This document shows positions 27,192-38,633 of a DNA stretch of 64,000 nucleotides, piece by piece; positions within the stretch are counted from its first letter, which is position 1; the number at the start of each line of letters is the position of its first letter. This stretch comes from Penicillium oxalicum (lineage: Eukaryota; Ascomycota; Eurotiomycetes; Eurotiales; Aspergillaceae). The stretch spans positions 62,001-126,000 of the forward strand of contig NC_064654.1 in NCBI RefSeq assembly GCF_001723175.1, in the 5' to 3' direction. The notes below the pieces were generated by a model. That model ran no database searches. It worked only from the letters and a program-made list of their open reading frames with translations, and was not told the DNA's origin. The translations under genes were made by a program, and so were the position numbers.

Positions 27192-28336
27192 CTATGCTTG
27201 AGTATGATTGTACTGATGGAGCAACCGAGACTGGTTATAGTCCCCAGCAGTAATGTGCGGATACAAACATGGCCGCTCATCGCTGAGGAATGCAGGGAAG
27301 GGAGACAGAGATGCATCCCGGTTGGGCTTCCCAAAGAAGGCAATAGAGTACCGGGCAGGGAGAATCGCCTCGTCATCATCCGATTGCCTCATTGGTTTGA
27401 CAACCCGATGCACGACAGCCTTGAGACTGGCATTGGTCCACCTCTGGAGCGAGTCACCAATGTTGACAATCATGGTTGGAGATGCATCAAGGATCGGGAT
27501 GAACTCCGGACCAGTCGTCTGGTTTTGGACCTCCAGTCCTCCAATCGTGTCCTGAAAGAGCAGTGTGATGGTTCCGTAGTCAGTGTGCTCTGCAATTCGA
27601 AGCTTCTTCCCGTTCTCGATGAGTTTGGCTGGCACGGCGACATAATGCGTCAAACGGAGCTCGTGGGCCTTGGCGCTGTGAAGAGCGACAATGTCTTCTG
27701 TGCTAATGCCCATCACCTGCATCAACATGACCATGATTTCAGTCATGGTCTCGTGGCAGGTTTCGAAGAATTGTTCCATTGTATTGCGGAATCCGGGCAG
27801 ATCCTCTTCTCGCGGCCATCGATTTGCGTTGGAACAGTCGGTGGGAGTGCCTATATCGAATGACTCCTGTCGGGAATATTCAGTGACTTCATCTTCATTA
27901 AAACAACGTAAGCGGGCTAGAACACCAACTTTGTGGTCATCCACACGGGTTGTGAGATCATCCGTGCCATTCTTCAGCCCATAGGTTCTCTCCAACCCAA
28001 GGCGTGCATAACCCCGGTGCGGATTGGCACCTTCTGGGTGTTTCGCCACAGCCTTGGCCTCGGGGCTAAGACCATAGAATCTCTTACTCTGCTCACGGTC
28101 ATCAATATGAATCTTCCTGCTGAATCAACGAGAAGGGGACCTGCCATATTGAAAGCTTCGGTGATCATGGCTTCGGGGATACCATGATTAACGATCTTGG
28201 CAACCCCATACGAGCTGAGGCTATTGAGGAGTTCCTGCGCAAGTTGACGCCTAGCTTGGGTATCGGACAAGCCATTCTGTTTTGCCTCATACAGGAGCGA
28301 AAAGTCTAACCGAGGAATTTCGGGAAGACCAGCCAT
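27192..28336 (-). CDS. 2-oxoglutarate/Fe(II) dioxygenase (isopenicillin N synthase-like)
   Basis: This gene encodes a non-heme iron oxygenase of about 346 aa. The inferred exons on the minus strand are 28336-28130, 28088-27930 and 27866-27192. The N-terminal exon has the DIOX_N pattern, with SSYGVAKIVNHGIPE. The metal ligands are H216 and D218 (EHTDYG) and H275 (VVHRVV). The 2-oxoglutarate-binding Arg/Ser pair is at about 294 and 296 (RYSIAFF). The 63-nt intron is well supported: without it an extra 21 residues interrupt the family's HKESFDIG region. The first intron (41 nt) is short and its exact borders are less certain. Family members hydroxylate, desaturate or cyclise; here a hydroxylation of an amino acid or acyl chain is plausible but unproved. 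Two GTGGNNCCAC sites sit 129 and 176 nt upstream. Confidence 0.87.
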
Positions 28337-28464
28337 TGTTATCGATGAATGCGTTGATGCAGAACTGCCTTAACTCAAGAGCACACAAATTCCGTGCAAA
28401 GGCGACGATTTTGTGCATTTCTTCAATTCATGTAAGCAGATAGAAGTGAGTAGTGTCGGTCTGT

Positions 28465-28474
28465 GTGGTGCCAC
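28465..28474. promoter_or_regulatory. GTGGNNCCAC palindrome, dioxygenase promoter copy 1
   Basis: The sequence is GTGGTGCCAC, identical to the copy in the hydrolase/oxidoreductase promoter. It is 129 nt upstream of the dioxygenase ATG. Confidence 0.55.
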
Positions 28475-28511
28475 TGACCTGAAATCCTACAGATATAATA
28501 ACCACCTAACA

Positions 28512-28521
28512 GTGGCGCCAC
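28512..28521. promoter_or_regulatory. GTGGNNCCAC palindrome, dioxygenase promoter copy 2
   Basis: The sequence is GTGGCGCCAC, identical to the copy upstream of FAS beta. It is 176 nt upstream of the dioxygenase ATG and 47 nt from copy 1. Confidence 0.55.
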
Positions 28522-29458
28522 CCTAGGGCACTCCTGAAAGACGGACAAAACTAGAACAGCCACAAGCTACCTATCTTGATTATGATACAAGTACCTATGG
28601 ATTGCAAAAAGTGACGTCCAATTAAACATACACCACCCTGATAGGAGCTCATATGCACTCGGACCTATCACTAATTACTCCGATGTCTACCATCTAGTTT
28701 TTTTTTTTACTTCCTACGTAAAATACCCCTATAACCCTATCCAGTCGAGATATAATTTGATGTAGACCGTAGGCTACAGCCCAAAATATTAGCTAACTAG
28801 CGCGCTCCTGGTATTTGTGCCCTAGAGAAGAGGCTTCCTACCTGTGCTAGCCACGGGCGTCGGTACTGATATAATACTATGGCTAGTGCCTATGGTGTAA
28901 CGAGATCTACTTTAGCAAGGTACATGTAGAGACTTGTTAGTCAGGTAAGAAGAAGGTACCCCAATGGTACGATTTGGAATTTCAGATAGAGTCTAATTTT
29001 TCATTACCTCGAGTCTTCTCTTTGCGGGTTTGCTATTTAAAATTCTTAGGAGCTCTCCTTTTATCGTTCTAAAAGAATCGGCTATTTCTCTTGACTACAG
29101 TGTAATATATCGATCAGATCTATCAGTCACGGAAAGCGTTTTGGGCGACCACTGACCAACCAGACCATAAAGATCACTAATATACCGCCGCAGTTGCAGA
29201 CATTGCCTAGAGTCCAGTAATATACTATGTGTGGTACGCATCAATTAAGTCGCAGGGCCGCATCTCGCGCCTACGACATAACGATTAAACCAATAAGCAA
29301 CGGCACGGTGGATTTCAAGCCTAGCCTACGATTTCCGCCAAATGACATTCCGACTAGGGCTTTAGGGCAAATATAAGAAGGGAAAAAAACCAGAGGGTGA
29401 TTGTTGGGGTGACGATGGGTAAGGCCGGTTGCACACAAACCTTTTCTAGGGTGATGTA

Positions 29459-32400
29459 TCATAACCTCGCGAGGGGATCTAACATAATTGCCGATTCATT
29501 CCTTTCTCCCCATGGCGGCAAATCCTTGACATCGCAGATTGTCTGCATTGCCACAGCCTTTGCCCATGCTTGCGAGGCTCTCTTTTGTCTCTCTCTAACC
29601 CGGATACAATAATTCTGGTATTCCTCTTCAGTCGCCGCCGCAAACATATATCGCGGATGCACCCCCAAAGCCTGGGCTCCCTTCTGCCCAAACCCAAACG
29701 CGGTAACTGAGAATGCCTTCAGTCCGCGCTTGTATAGAGTCCGGCTGGGATAAAACAACGATTTTCGGTTCCGCAGTCGCTCGTCAATGTTATCCGCGTT
29801 GCGCTGGCCTGGAATCAGACCCGAGTTGAGGGTCTGCAGACAGCCATTGAGCATCCAGGCGGCTGCCGCTCCCTTGGAATGCCCGGTGAGGTATTTTTGG
29901 AAGATACAGTAGAGCAAGTGTCCTTCCTCGCGACCCAGATGGGCCAGCTGTTTCTGAATCACGTCCGTCTCATTCAAGTCGTTGCGCACAGTCGATGTGC
30001 CATGGAAGGAAGCAAAGTCTAGGTCGTTGATTGTCAGTCCCCACACAGCGAGTGATCCCCGGATGGGAGAAATGCTCGACTCGCCGTGCCAGAACTGGTG
30101 GCCGAAGGTGGCAAGAGCCTCTTTGTGCTGCCGTGTGGCCTCGCTAGCGATCCAGTGTCGCCGTTCATCGGCCAGAAGTTTTCGTTCGACGTTGTCTCCT
30201 GTGGCTTCGTCTTGCTGGCAGGCATCGTTTTCGGAGTCTTCCCAGTCGCGGATCTGCCGCAGCCGCTGCTCAAGCCGGCGCCGTCGGTATGAAATGTTTA
30301 GCAGTGGCGTTTGCACCGCACCATGACTGGTCTCACGCGCTTGGGTCAGGAGACCTTGCCCTGGTGCAGGAATGGAACGGCCCGCCTTGTCGCTGGCTGT
30401 ACTTGCCCATGCAATGACGCCGTGTACCGGCAGGCCCATATCAAGGGCAAGCCGGGCAGTGGTGAGGATCTGGACACCGGCACCATGTGCTTCGACAAAA
30501 CCATCACGAGTTGAGCTAGTGGGGCGTGATGCTTCTGCAGGTGTGCGGGCCTGTGCCTGTTCCTTGGCCGGATTCGAGGTCGCGCCCATGTTGGCAAACT
30601 CGACAGCAATATCGTGTTCCAGGTCGTCAACGCCTCCAACCAGACATACCTTGGCTTTACCCGTGGAGATCAGCTCATAACCGGATTCAAGTGACTCCAG
30701 GGATGTGGCACAGGCACCGACAGGGGTACGCAGAGGTCCCGAACTCGACATCAGCAGCATATTGACCCAGGCGGGAGCCGTGTTCAGGAAGGTCTCCTGG
30801 AGTACGTCCGAGGCAACGGGAAGGTCATGGTGACGCGTGCGGAAGACCCGTTTAATGGCGTTCAGAGGTCCCTCGCCGGACCCGATGCAGTTACCTAGCT
30901 CCGAAACATGGATGTAGCGGTAGAGCTCGTATGCGTCAGTCAGGCCGCTGGAAAATAGGGCTTCCGCGACACAGACAAGCGTGAACAGTGTGACTCGATC
31001 GACCAGCGAGATGATCTCATCTGATAAACCGTACGTCTTTGGATTCCAGCCTGTTGGGATCTGCCCGGCGACGGCGTGGGCAGCTGGTAAACCCTTGGGA
31101 ATCAGGATGGTGGCCCCTTTCTTGAGACGGATACGCACATCCTCCTCCTCGTCTCCACGATTCTTGGTGTTGGCAGGGTAGAAGATGTCAGCGTGATCAC
31201 CATGCTCGGCCTGGAAATGCTGCGCAAGCTCTTTTGACATCGTAATGAGAGGCATATCCTCTGTCAAGATCACCTCCTGTAGCAGCCGGCGGCGCGTGGG
31301 GTCAGATCCCCAGCCAATGTCCAGCTCCGGCTCCACAAGACGAATTCCCGTATGCGCCAGGATGCGCTGCTCGTAGCGACTTTTGACCTCAATGTCAGCC
31401 ACAGGTTCGCCCGTGATTGCGTCTGTCCATCCATTGTAGTATTTCCCGTCCACATCGCCTGCAGTGTGCCGGATCATCCCCATTAGCCACGCCATTTCGA
31501 TGCAGCCTTCCAGACTGAACCGCCCTTCTGCCTCCATCTCCCATCGTGTCCGCGCACTGCCATATGGTCCCAGTTCTGCAATACCAGTAACCACCACGAT
31601 GCGGTCGAGATCAACCATCCCACGCAGATTGGCCGCAAGTGGACGAATCTCCGTCTCATAGTCTGGGAGTTCGGGGAACTGCAGCTGCAGGTTGGCTAGA
31701 GGTGGCGGCACAGGACCTCGGTCGTTATCAACTGCGGTATTCACACCATCATCCAGCCTTTGATCCTCCAGAACAGCCTTCCGAGCGGCACTCGCCTGCT
31801 GCATTTCCTCTCTTAGCGCCACCAGTTTATCCTGGAGACTGGGTTGCTGATCCAGCCCCCCAGTTAAATCTGCGTACACCACAGCAGTCTCACATCGCTC
31901 TGCAACCGGTGCGGCCATGAGCAACAGCAGGCGTAGTGCCATCTCCTTGACTCCGAATGTGCGAATCCCCATCTTCTCTATCCCCTCAGCGACGAGATCG
32001 TTGACCTTCATTAAGCCTGTGCCCCGTGTCCATCCGATCGACGCCCCACAAATAGAGAGATACGCCCCCCAGCTTTCAGACGACCATTTTGTGAATAGGG
32101 GCTCCAATCCAATCTTTGACTCTGCGTATAGACCATCACCACCAAAGACGCCGTGGTTCGGTGACAAAGGCAGGAGAACCTGAGTGATGTTCGCGCTGAA
32201 TCCGCGCTTCCGCTTCTGCTGCGCGACCTGGCCAAGCAGCCGAAGCACGTTGACCAGCATCATGCGATGCGCTAGTTCAGCACGAGCGTCAATACCATCG
32301 ACCTCACGGCCCGCTACAGACATGGCGGCAAATGGGATGATGTGATCGAGATCCAGCCCGAGCGTGTCATAGACCCAGTCCACAAGAGCATGCACATCCT

Positions 32401-34304
32401 GCTGGCTAGCCTGATTAAATGAGACGACATGCAGCTGAGCCCCGCGCGCGCCGTGTGAAACATACAAGTCACGGAAAAAGGAAATCGTCTCCGGGATGAA
32501 GCGGTTAGTCGTGACGATAACGTGGGCGCCACCGACCAGAAGGCCGGGCAGGATCTCGGACCCAATTGAGCCGCGGCTGGCCCCAATTAGGAGGACGACC
32601 TTGGAGGCAAATGAAGGAGTTTCAGCAGTGCTATTGCTTGCATCCTCGAGATTCTGTGCAAAATTGGCAGTGAGATGCTCGTCAACAACCCAGCCCTGGC
32701 CGTGTTTCACGCTGAGCGTGATGCGGTGATCTCCGCTGTTCGCCGTGCGAAGGACCTCGCGGTATTCAATATCCCCGTTAAGTTTGACGATGGTGCGAGG
32801 CGCTGTTAACCGCTCACACACATGGAGCGCAAAGGGCTGAATTGTTGGAGGACATTCCAAGTCAGAGCTGGAGGTCATCAACGCTTTCAGAAACGCCGCT
32901 GCGGCATCGACGTTTCCCTCAAATACTCCGTCGAGAACCTGGCGATGCAGGTACTCTACGACACTGAATAGCCGGGGGCAGGCACGATTGACGATGAGCC
33001 GCGCCTGATAGCATGTCCATGGATCGTCGATCCCAGCTCTGCCCTGGAAGATTTTACCCAAAGTGTCATGGAGATCCTGGATACTCCAATTCCAGTACGA
33101 GTCGTAGTGGCGGACGTGGGATGCCGACCACTGTGGCTGCACGCCTGCGATCAGCTCGTCGCCCAACTCGGCCACGATCGAATCGATTTCTCCCTGTAGG
33201 GTGGCGATGCGCTTATCACGTTCGAGGTCGGCATCAGTGTTTGAAAAGAGCTCAATCGCCGACAAGTGTTGAGGCTCTGGCTCCTGCTGCTGGAGCGCCT
33301 GGGTACCTGGGGATGCAGCAACCGCAGGAGGTGGATCAATGGCCCGAGTGGAGGCAGTCAGCCCCTTTTTATCAAGATATGGCTGCACAATTCCATCCAA
33401 AAGTGACTGGGCCTCACCCGGCGTGGTCAATCGTTGCGCTGGTAGCTTGCTGCTTGCTAAAAGGAGGATCGCGTCCTGGCGCCCAGGGCCAAGCCCCCAG
33501 CGGCGCTCCAGGTATGCGCGAATCTGGGCCGTGCGGAAGCTTGAAGGCATTTTCAGCGAAACCATCTTGGAGACCATGGCCGCCGATGTACGGCGCAGCT
33601 GTCCCGAAAATACCGGCGAAACCTGCAGCCTGTCGCAGAGGGTTTGAACCTGAATTCCTTCCGAGTCCTCAGGCAGACTTCCAAACTCACGCTCCAAGTC
33701 GCCAATGATTTCGTTCTGCATGGTCGACCGGCCGCCGCAGAGCTGCTTGACAGATTTGCACAGGTCGTCGGGCACGAGCATACGGTCAAGCTTGTGTGAG
33801 ATAATTGCGAGGACAATTTCTTGGGCAGAAGTGGAAGCATCTGGGATGCTCGCTAGAATGGGAGCCTCCGCATCTGTCGCAGGAGGGGAAGAAGGCAGCA
33901 GAGGCGCCACTCGAGGTGAGAGAGACTGTGGCGCCTCAACGGTCTCTATCTTGAGATCTGTTGTGAGAGTGAGTCCGCGATGTATGTCGGCTGCATGATC
34001 GCGGTAGCTGAGCAGCTTTCTCCGTACACCCAACGCACTGTCGTGGATCACGTAGTCCTCATTCTTCAGAGTGCGCCTCAGCATGTTGATCAGTGTGCTA
34101 ACCGGGCCCACCTCGAGCAGGTTCTGGATTTTGAGGTCCTTGAGCAAAACATCCTGCGTCTGGATCCATTTCACCGGCGACGCGAACTGGTATCTACAGA
34201 GATTGCTTAGTTATGGTAATGCAACGTATAATATCACAGACCACCTACGCCAGTAGCTCGATGAGCAGCAAATAGGTGAGTTCTCGTTCAATGTCGGGGT
34301 GCAT
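29459..34304 (-). CDS. Secondary-metabolism fatty acid synthase, alpha subunit
   Basis: This is a fungal type I FAS alpha subunit of about 1596 aa. Exon 1 (34304-34249) encodes 18 residues plus two bases. A 55-nt intron (34248-34194) follows, then exon 2 (34193-29459). The splice restores the family's ELLAYQFASPVKW sequence. Regions in order: the N-terminal MPT-completing segment; ACP with phosphopantetheine Ser at about 175 (GGRSTMQNEI); ketoreductase with LIGASRGSIG near 551; ketosynthase with Cys near 1178 (GACATS) and His in HGTST (about 1416) and TGHSKG (about 1456). The protein ends about 140 residues after that last motif. The roughly 250-aa C-terminal phosphopantetheinyl transferase of primary-metabolism FAS alpha (usually about 1850 aa) is therefore absent. 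The partner is the FAS beta gene at 38785. Together they probably make a short acyl chain for the NRPS product. Confidence 0.95.
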
Positions 34305-34832
34305 AGTGACTGGTTCTATGCTCTGCTTGGGGCTGGATTTCTCCAGCTATTTCGAAGTTTCGCTAAACAGTGTACAGCCGTCACCAAGCTCCAAATCCAC
34401 CATCATAGAAATGACCCACTGGCCGGGTTTGTCGATCTTCCCTCCCGCCGGTGGAACGTTATGTGTGGTACGATGATCCCAAAAGAGGAAAGGATGGGGC
34501 CCATAGAGCCTGAGGGGGAGGAGAGGGAAGGAAGAGGAACATGTCCTCGACTAACAACAAATTTGAACAATTTATTTGGCTCTCGTCACAATTGCTCAGC
34601 CCCCACTGCTCTCTTTTTTTCATTTCTCAAGCAGCCTTGGTTGCTGATCGAATCCTTCGTCCGCACGACCGCACCGGATCTTGCTTACGTTCCCCCAAAA
34701 ACTCTATTCTTTGTGACGACCTGGCCAACAACGTCGTCAATATTTGTCACAAACCTCTCTACTCTACTGTATCTGGTTATCTACCACTTTTACTGGTGGT
34801 TTATTTATTCATTCTTCTGTCTTTAGTTGCTT

Positions 34833-34846
34833 GGTGGTTAGCCACC
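34833..34846. promoter_or_regulatory. GGTGG-N4-CCACC inverted repeat
   Basis: The sequence GGTGGTTAGCCACC has the half-sites of the cluster palindrome, with four bases between GTGG and CCAC instead of two. It is about 530 nt upstream of the FAS alpha ATG. It is weaker as a candidate site because of the different spacing. Confidence 0.25.
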
Positions 34847-35184
34847 TAGTTAGTTAATAACATTTGAGGTTATCTAGATTAGACCGGGTGTCTCACATCT
34901 TTATCAAAGCTACTATATTTTCCATCGCGTTACAGTTGCCTCTTCGACGCTGTCATAGCATAGCCCAAGTGAAGTGAGGAATATATGTTATACCAACTAG
35001 ATCTGAACGGCTCGTCCGATTGGCGAGGCTTATATGAATCAAGCCTCGGATGCCAAGCACCTAGCCAACTCTCTTGGCCTACCTTAGGCGTGCTCGGCCC
35101 ATCTCACCCTATCTCGTCTGGCAGCTTGGAAAACTTCCCCGGCATCAATTGACTAAAATGGCGCACGCCCCAGATGACTTGGTC

Positions 35185-35195
35185 GGTGGCCCACC
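35185..35195. promoter_or_regulatory. GGTGG-C-CCACC inverted repeat
   Basis: The sequence GGTGGCCCACC has one base between GTGG and CCAC. It lies between the bHLH gene's 3' end and the FAS alpha promoter. It could be a variant site or chance. Confidence 0.2.
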
Positions 35196-35550
35196 AGATT
35201 CCCGCAATTCTACGCTATTGACCGACCACATATCAACGACGCGACTGTCAACCACTGGTTGGCGATGTCAAAACCTAGGCAAACCCAGCCTATGGGTTGA
35301 AATCTCGACCTTTGACCCAAACCTAATTGCACGCTACCATCTAGCCACGTCTTCTCAAGCACAGTACCTTAGACTGGATCTTCAACGTGGCCAGTGGTGG
35401 GGGACGGTAAAAATCTTGGCTCGACGAATATAAGCATTTAAATAAAAACGGCCCTCAAGAGGCGAGGTGGGGGTATTATTGTGGCTTTCAAGGAGAGATC
35501 TATCAACTTCTGCCATGTATTTACATTAAGCCAAAGTTCTTACACGCCCT

Positions 35551-36648
35551 CTAGCCCTGCTGCAATGCCTGTTTGGTCGCTCGAAATCGCCGAATCAGCA
35601 GCTTCATATGTTCCATCACAACCTCGTTCTCCTCCTGTAGTAGCTTGATATAGGCCACTGCTTCGCACAGCACCTCCGACTTGTTGAGTCGTGTTGCGCC
35701 ACGGCTCGCATCTTTGCTGGTCCAATCCGTGGTTGTGTCTAGCGAGAGGGGTAAACTGGACTGCTGTTGTCCTTTTTGTAGCTGGTCGTGCTTCCAGCTC
35801 TCCACACAGTCTCGTAAGGCTTCAAACCGCTCATGAAGCCCTGCCCGGTACCTTTTCTCAATTACATAGTGTGCACGCTGGTGCTTTAACGGCCGTGGTC
35901 GAGAGTTCTTCACTGGCGACTGTCGCTCGACGGCCGAGGGGAGTTGTGAGGGTGATTGCATCGAGGTCTCTTCAATAGGTGGCAGGGCCACGGGGCTCGT
36001 CAGGGGAGTTTGTGCGATAATATCGACGCTGCTGTTTCCGACGCTGCTGTTTCCGACGCTGCTGTTTCCGACGCTGCTGTTACTAATGCTCATACTGGTG
36101 CTGGTACCGGCACTACTGCTGGGGTCGACCTCCACTGAATTCAGCATGATGTCCCAATCGTTGGAGATCCATGCAAATTCTGCAACAGGCTCACGTCAGT
36201 ATGAGTTTGGATCAGACAATAGTGCAGTCTCATACCTGCTGTACTTACCTGATGTGGAATCGTAGCTCATTGGGTCCGCTTGAAGGCTGTTAGACGGGCT
36301 AGGGCGAGAATAGACATCGCCAATCCAGCTCTGCACGGGGTTGGCAGGGGGTTTCCCGCTCTCCAAAGGAAAGGGGGACTCAGTACATAGGGCAGGGTCG
36401 ATAGGCGTCTCATTGATGCCTGAGGGAAGGTCGTTTAGCGCATAAGCTGGTTGATACGTGGCTTGCGGTGTGGAAGTCTGAGTGTTTTCAATGTCGACGG
36501 CAGTCATCCACTGGGTGCCTGCCCGTAAGATTTCCGGATCGATATGATCATTGGCCATTAGAATGCGCAGGGCAGACGCCATGCGATCTCGTCGCGTCGG
36601 CTGAGATGCAGACGGAGATGAAGGGTTGGTAGTGTAGGACATGGACAT
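35551..36648 (-). CDS. SREBP-type bHLH transcription factor
   Basis: This is a basic helix-loop-helix regulator of about 342 aa. Exons are 36648-36249 and 36179-35551, split by a 69-nt intron (36180-36248) with a good gtaag donor and cag acceptor. The basic region RAHYVIEKRYR (about 235-245) has the H/E/R E-box contacts. Position 244 is tyrosine, the SREBP-type residue that widens recognition to NCCAC half-sites. Helix 1 and a second helix (NKSEVL..AVAYIKLL) follow, separated by a long polar loop. A leucine-rich coiled tail ends the protein. The N-terminal half is low-complexity (Ser/Pro/Thr) and includes a GNSSV repeat encoded by a 15-bp tandem repeat. There is no membrane segment, unlike true SREBPs. 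It sits between the two FAS genes and is the likely pathway-specific activator. Confidence 0.9.
36025..36084. repeat. 15-bp tandem repeat in the bHLH gene
   Basis: Three exact copies of GACGCTGCTGTTTCC are followed by a fourth with a diverged end (36070-36084). They encode repeated Gly-Asn-Ser-Ser-Val units in the low-complexity part of the regulator, on the minus strand. Copy number may vary between strains. Confidence 0.85.
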
Positions 36649-37813
36649 GGTGCTGAGGATCTTGGTGGCTAGTTTTGATAGAGGTTATCCTCATGGCAAC
36701 AGACTTGTCTGTCACCTAGAAGATATATATTGATATCGACTCACAGCAGGCATTTGGCTGTCGACAGGTGCAAGGTTACATCTTGGGTCGGCTACAGAAG
36801 CAAGATCCTTCGTAAGCAACCGAAGTGTGGGATGTGCACATCTGCAGGAATTGGCTCCGGACTAGTTGCAGCTAGGGCAGTTTTAAATGGACCCACGTTT
36901 GGATAATTGGACCGCCTCCTCTCTCTAATAGGGTTTAGACTTTATCACCGCACATATTGAAGAGGGGTAAGTGCGCAGGGCAGCCCAATCACATCAGGGA
37001 ATTCGAGGCATAAGGAATCAGACAACCCCCACAGAGAGCGTCCTCGCCGGTCAGCCGGAAGTGTAGGACCGCGCGGTCGCAGCAGACGTTTCACCTCATA
37101 AACACAATGACTCAAGAGAACTTAAAAAGAAAAAAGATCGATAGAGGAGATGTGGAGAATGCATTTGTTAATTGACATGATGAAGAAATAGTCCAATGGA
37201 TAACCACAGCAGGAATAACAATCATGGTCACTGAAAAACAACATTGGGAAATGCATAAATGATCATAGATCCTTTAAAATTGGCCTTCTGCCGTCTCTTC
37301 TCCATACCCACCCCTGCTAGACCATCCTCCTACATGCAACCGGATCTGCTATTAGAATATGTAAATTCGGGTATTATCTAATATAGGATAACAAAACTCC
37401 ACATTCATGTTCTGGGTCCGCCTTTGAATACCAATTGATAGGTGGTGTGAAGGCCTGCGAGGTTCTGTGAGGCGAGGAGTCAGAGTGAAAGGATTGGTAG
37501 AGTACAGTATGAGTACATTCCAAAAATAATCGCTGAAGCTTCCAAGTCCGTCTCTCCTGTCCCTCCCTTACCTGTTGTGGGTCACGGGACCATCCTGTGT
37601 AGGCTTGCCTAGGTAGTTTTCCAGGAGTGTCTTGTAACACGTAGGGTCCAGCGAAGGTAGTTACACAATGAACTCCAGCTTACAAGGATAAAAATTTGTC
37701 TCTAGATTTACTGCAAGTAGCATTCACAGATCGACTTCATGGATCAGCAGCCTACGTAAACATACTACGACTTACCACCATCGATGTAGGTAGGCTACAC
37801 CCACAGGCCCCTT

Positions 37814-37821
37814 ATCACGTG
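37814..37821. promoter_or_regulatory. E-box ATCACGTG
   Basis: ATCACGTG contains the CACGTG E-box core, with the AT flank favoured by SREBP-type bHLH proteins. It is about 970 nt upstream of FAS beta and 1.2 kb upstream of the bHLH gene. It might let the regulator act on its own promoter. A single hexamer core is weak evidence. Confidence 0.25.
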
Positions 37822-37987
37822 GATACCTTATTTTCTATGAATCTAGTCCAATCTGTTCAAATTGAGATCACAACGCAGTCCAACTAGCATATATCCTCGA
37901 AATGTATAAACTTCGAATAGCTATAATGACAGAGCCTAGTGCCAGGACTGATGACTGCCCGTCCTGCTGGAGGGATTCGAATCTAGA

Positions 37988-38156
37988 CCTTGCAATTAAT
38001 CGTGGCGGGTCGGCTTTTTGGACCCGACGCGCGAGCCGGAGGCTCGCGAGTATTCGACCCGTACGGTATTGTAAGATCTGGCCGATACTCTATTCATCCA
38101 TATAGCCAGCCGGTTCGCGAGTCCGCGGGCCGAAAAACCGGCGAGTAATTGCGAGG
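37988..38156. mobile_element. MITE-like inverted-repeat element
   Basis: A 169-bp segment is bounded by CCTTGCAATTAATCG at the left and CGAGTAATTGCGAGG at the right. As inverted repeats these match at 13 of 15 positions. The interior has further GC-rich inverted stretches and no coding frame. No clear target-site duplication was found. A non-autonomous DNA transposon remnant is the simplest reading. Confidence 0.4.
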
Positions 38157-38633
38157 CCTAGCCCAGGGCTTTAAAAAACACGTTGGGCGTATTAGGTGCA
38201 TTCTGAGTGTTGAAAATGATGAGGCTATTCCCAAGCGCGCAATACATTAGAATATTCGTAAGAAGACCTAATAATCGCGCAAAACGGGGCTCATAGTCTG
38301 TAAGGAGTAGCCTAAGTGGTAGGTGAAAAGAAATAACGAGAGATGATGATAGTTAGATTGATTGGGATCGAGACATATGATGCTATCTATTCTTGTGGAT
38401 CATGTGACTACATAGCAGGCATGATATTGTCTGGCAAACATTGGTAAGCCGGTCTCCCAAGGTAGACCTCTGCAAAAGAAGTAGGCACCCAAACTGACTC
38501 CCATCCCATCGCTAAATGGGATGGGTTTGGGCATAAAAAATATGCTCATAGGTAGGCGAGTATGCTGTCATTGAAAAAATTTTTATACCCGTGGGTATTT
38601 GATTGAACCTCCAACATTTCTTGGTCAACAGGA

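Larger units (their letters stand above)
28337..29458. other. Intergenic, dioxygenase promoter and AT-rich DNA
   Basis: The left 200 bp form the dioxygenase promoter, with two GTGGNNCCAC sites. From about 28600 to 29400 the DNA is AT-rich with stops in all frames and no recognisable gene. It may be a decayed repeat, but I could not identify an element. The FAS alpha gene ends at 29459. Confidence 0.5.
34305..35550. other. Intergenic, FAS alpha promoter and regulator 3' side
   Basis: This 1.2-kb stretch holds the FAS alpha promoter (left) and the 3' flank of the bHLH gene (right). No GTGGNNCCAC site is present, but two palindromes with the same half-sites and different spacing occur at 34833-34846 and 35185-35195. 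Short open frames here have no recognisable domain. Confidence 0.5.

Noticed and set aside
27867..27929. Treating this in-frame segment as dioxygenase coding sequence
   Set aside because: It has a GT start, a CAG end and a branch-like CTGAAT, and it interrupts a conserved family region. An intron fits better.
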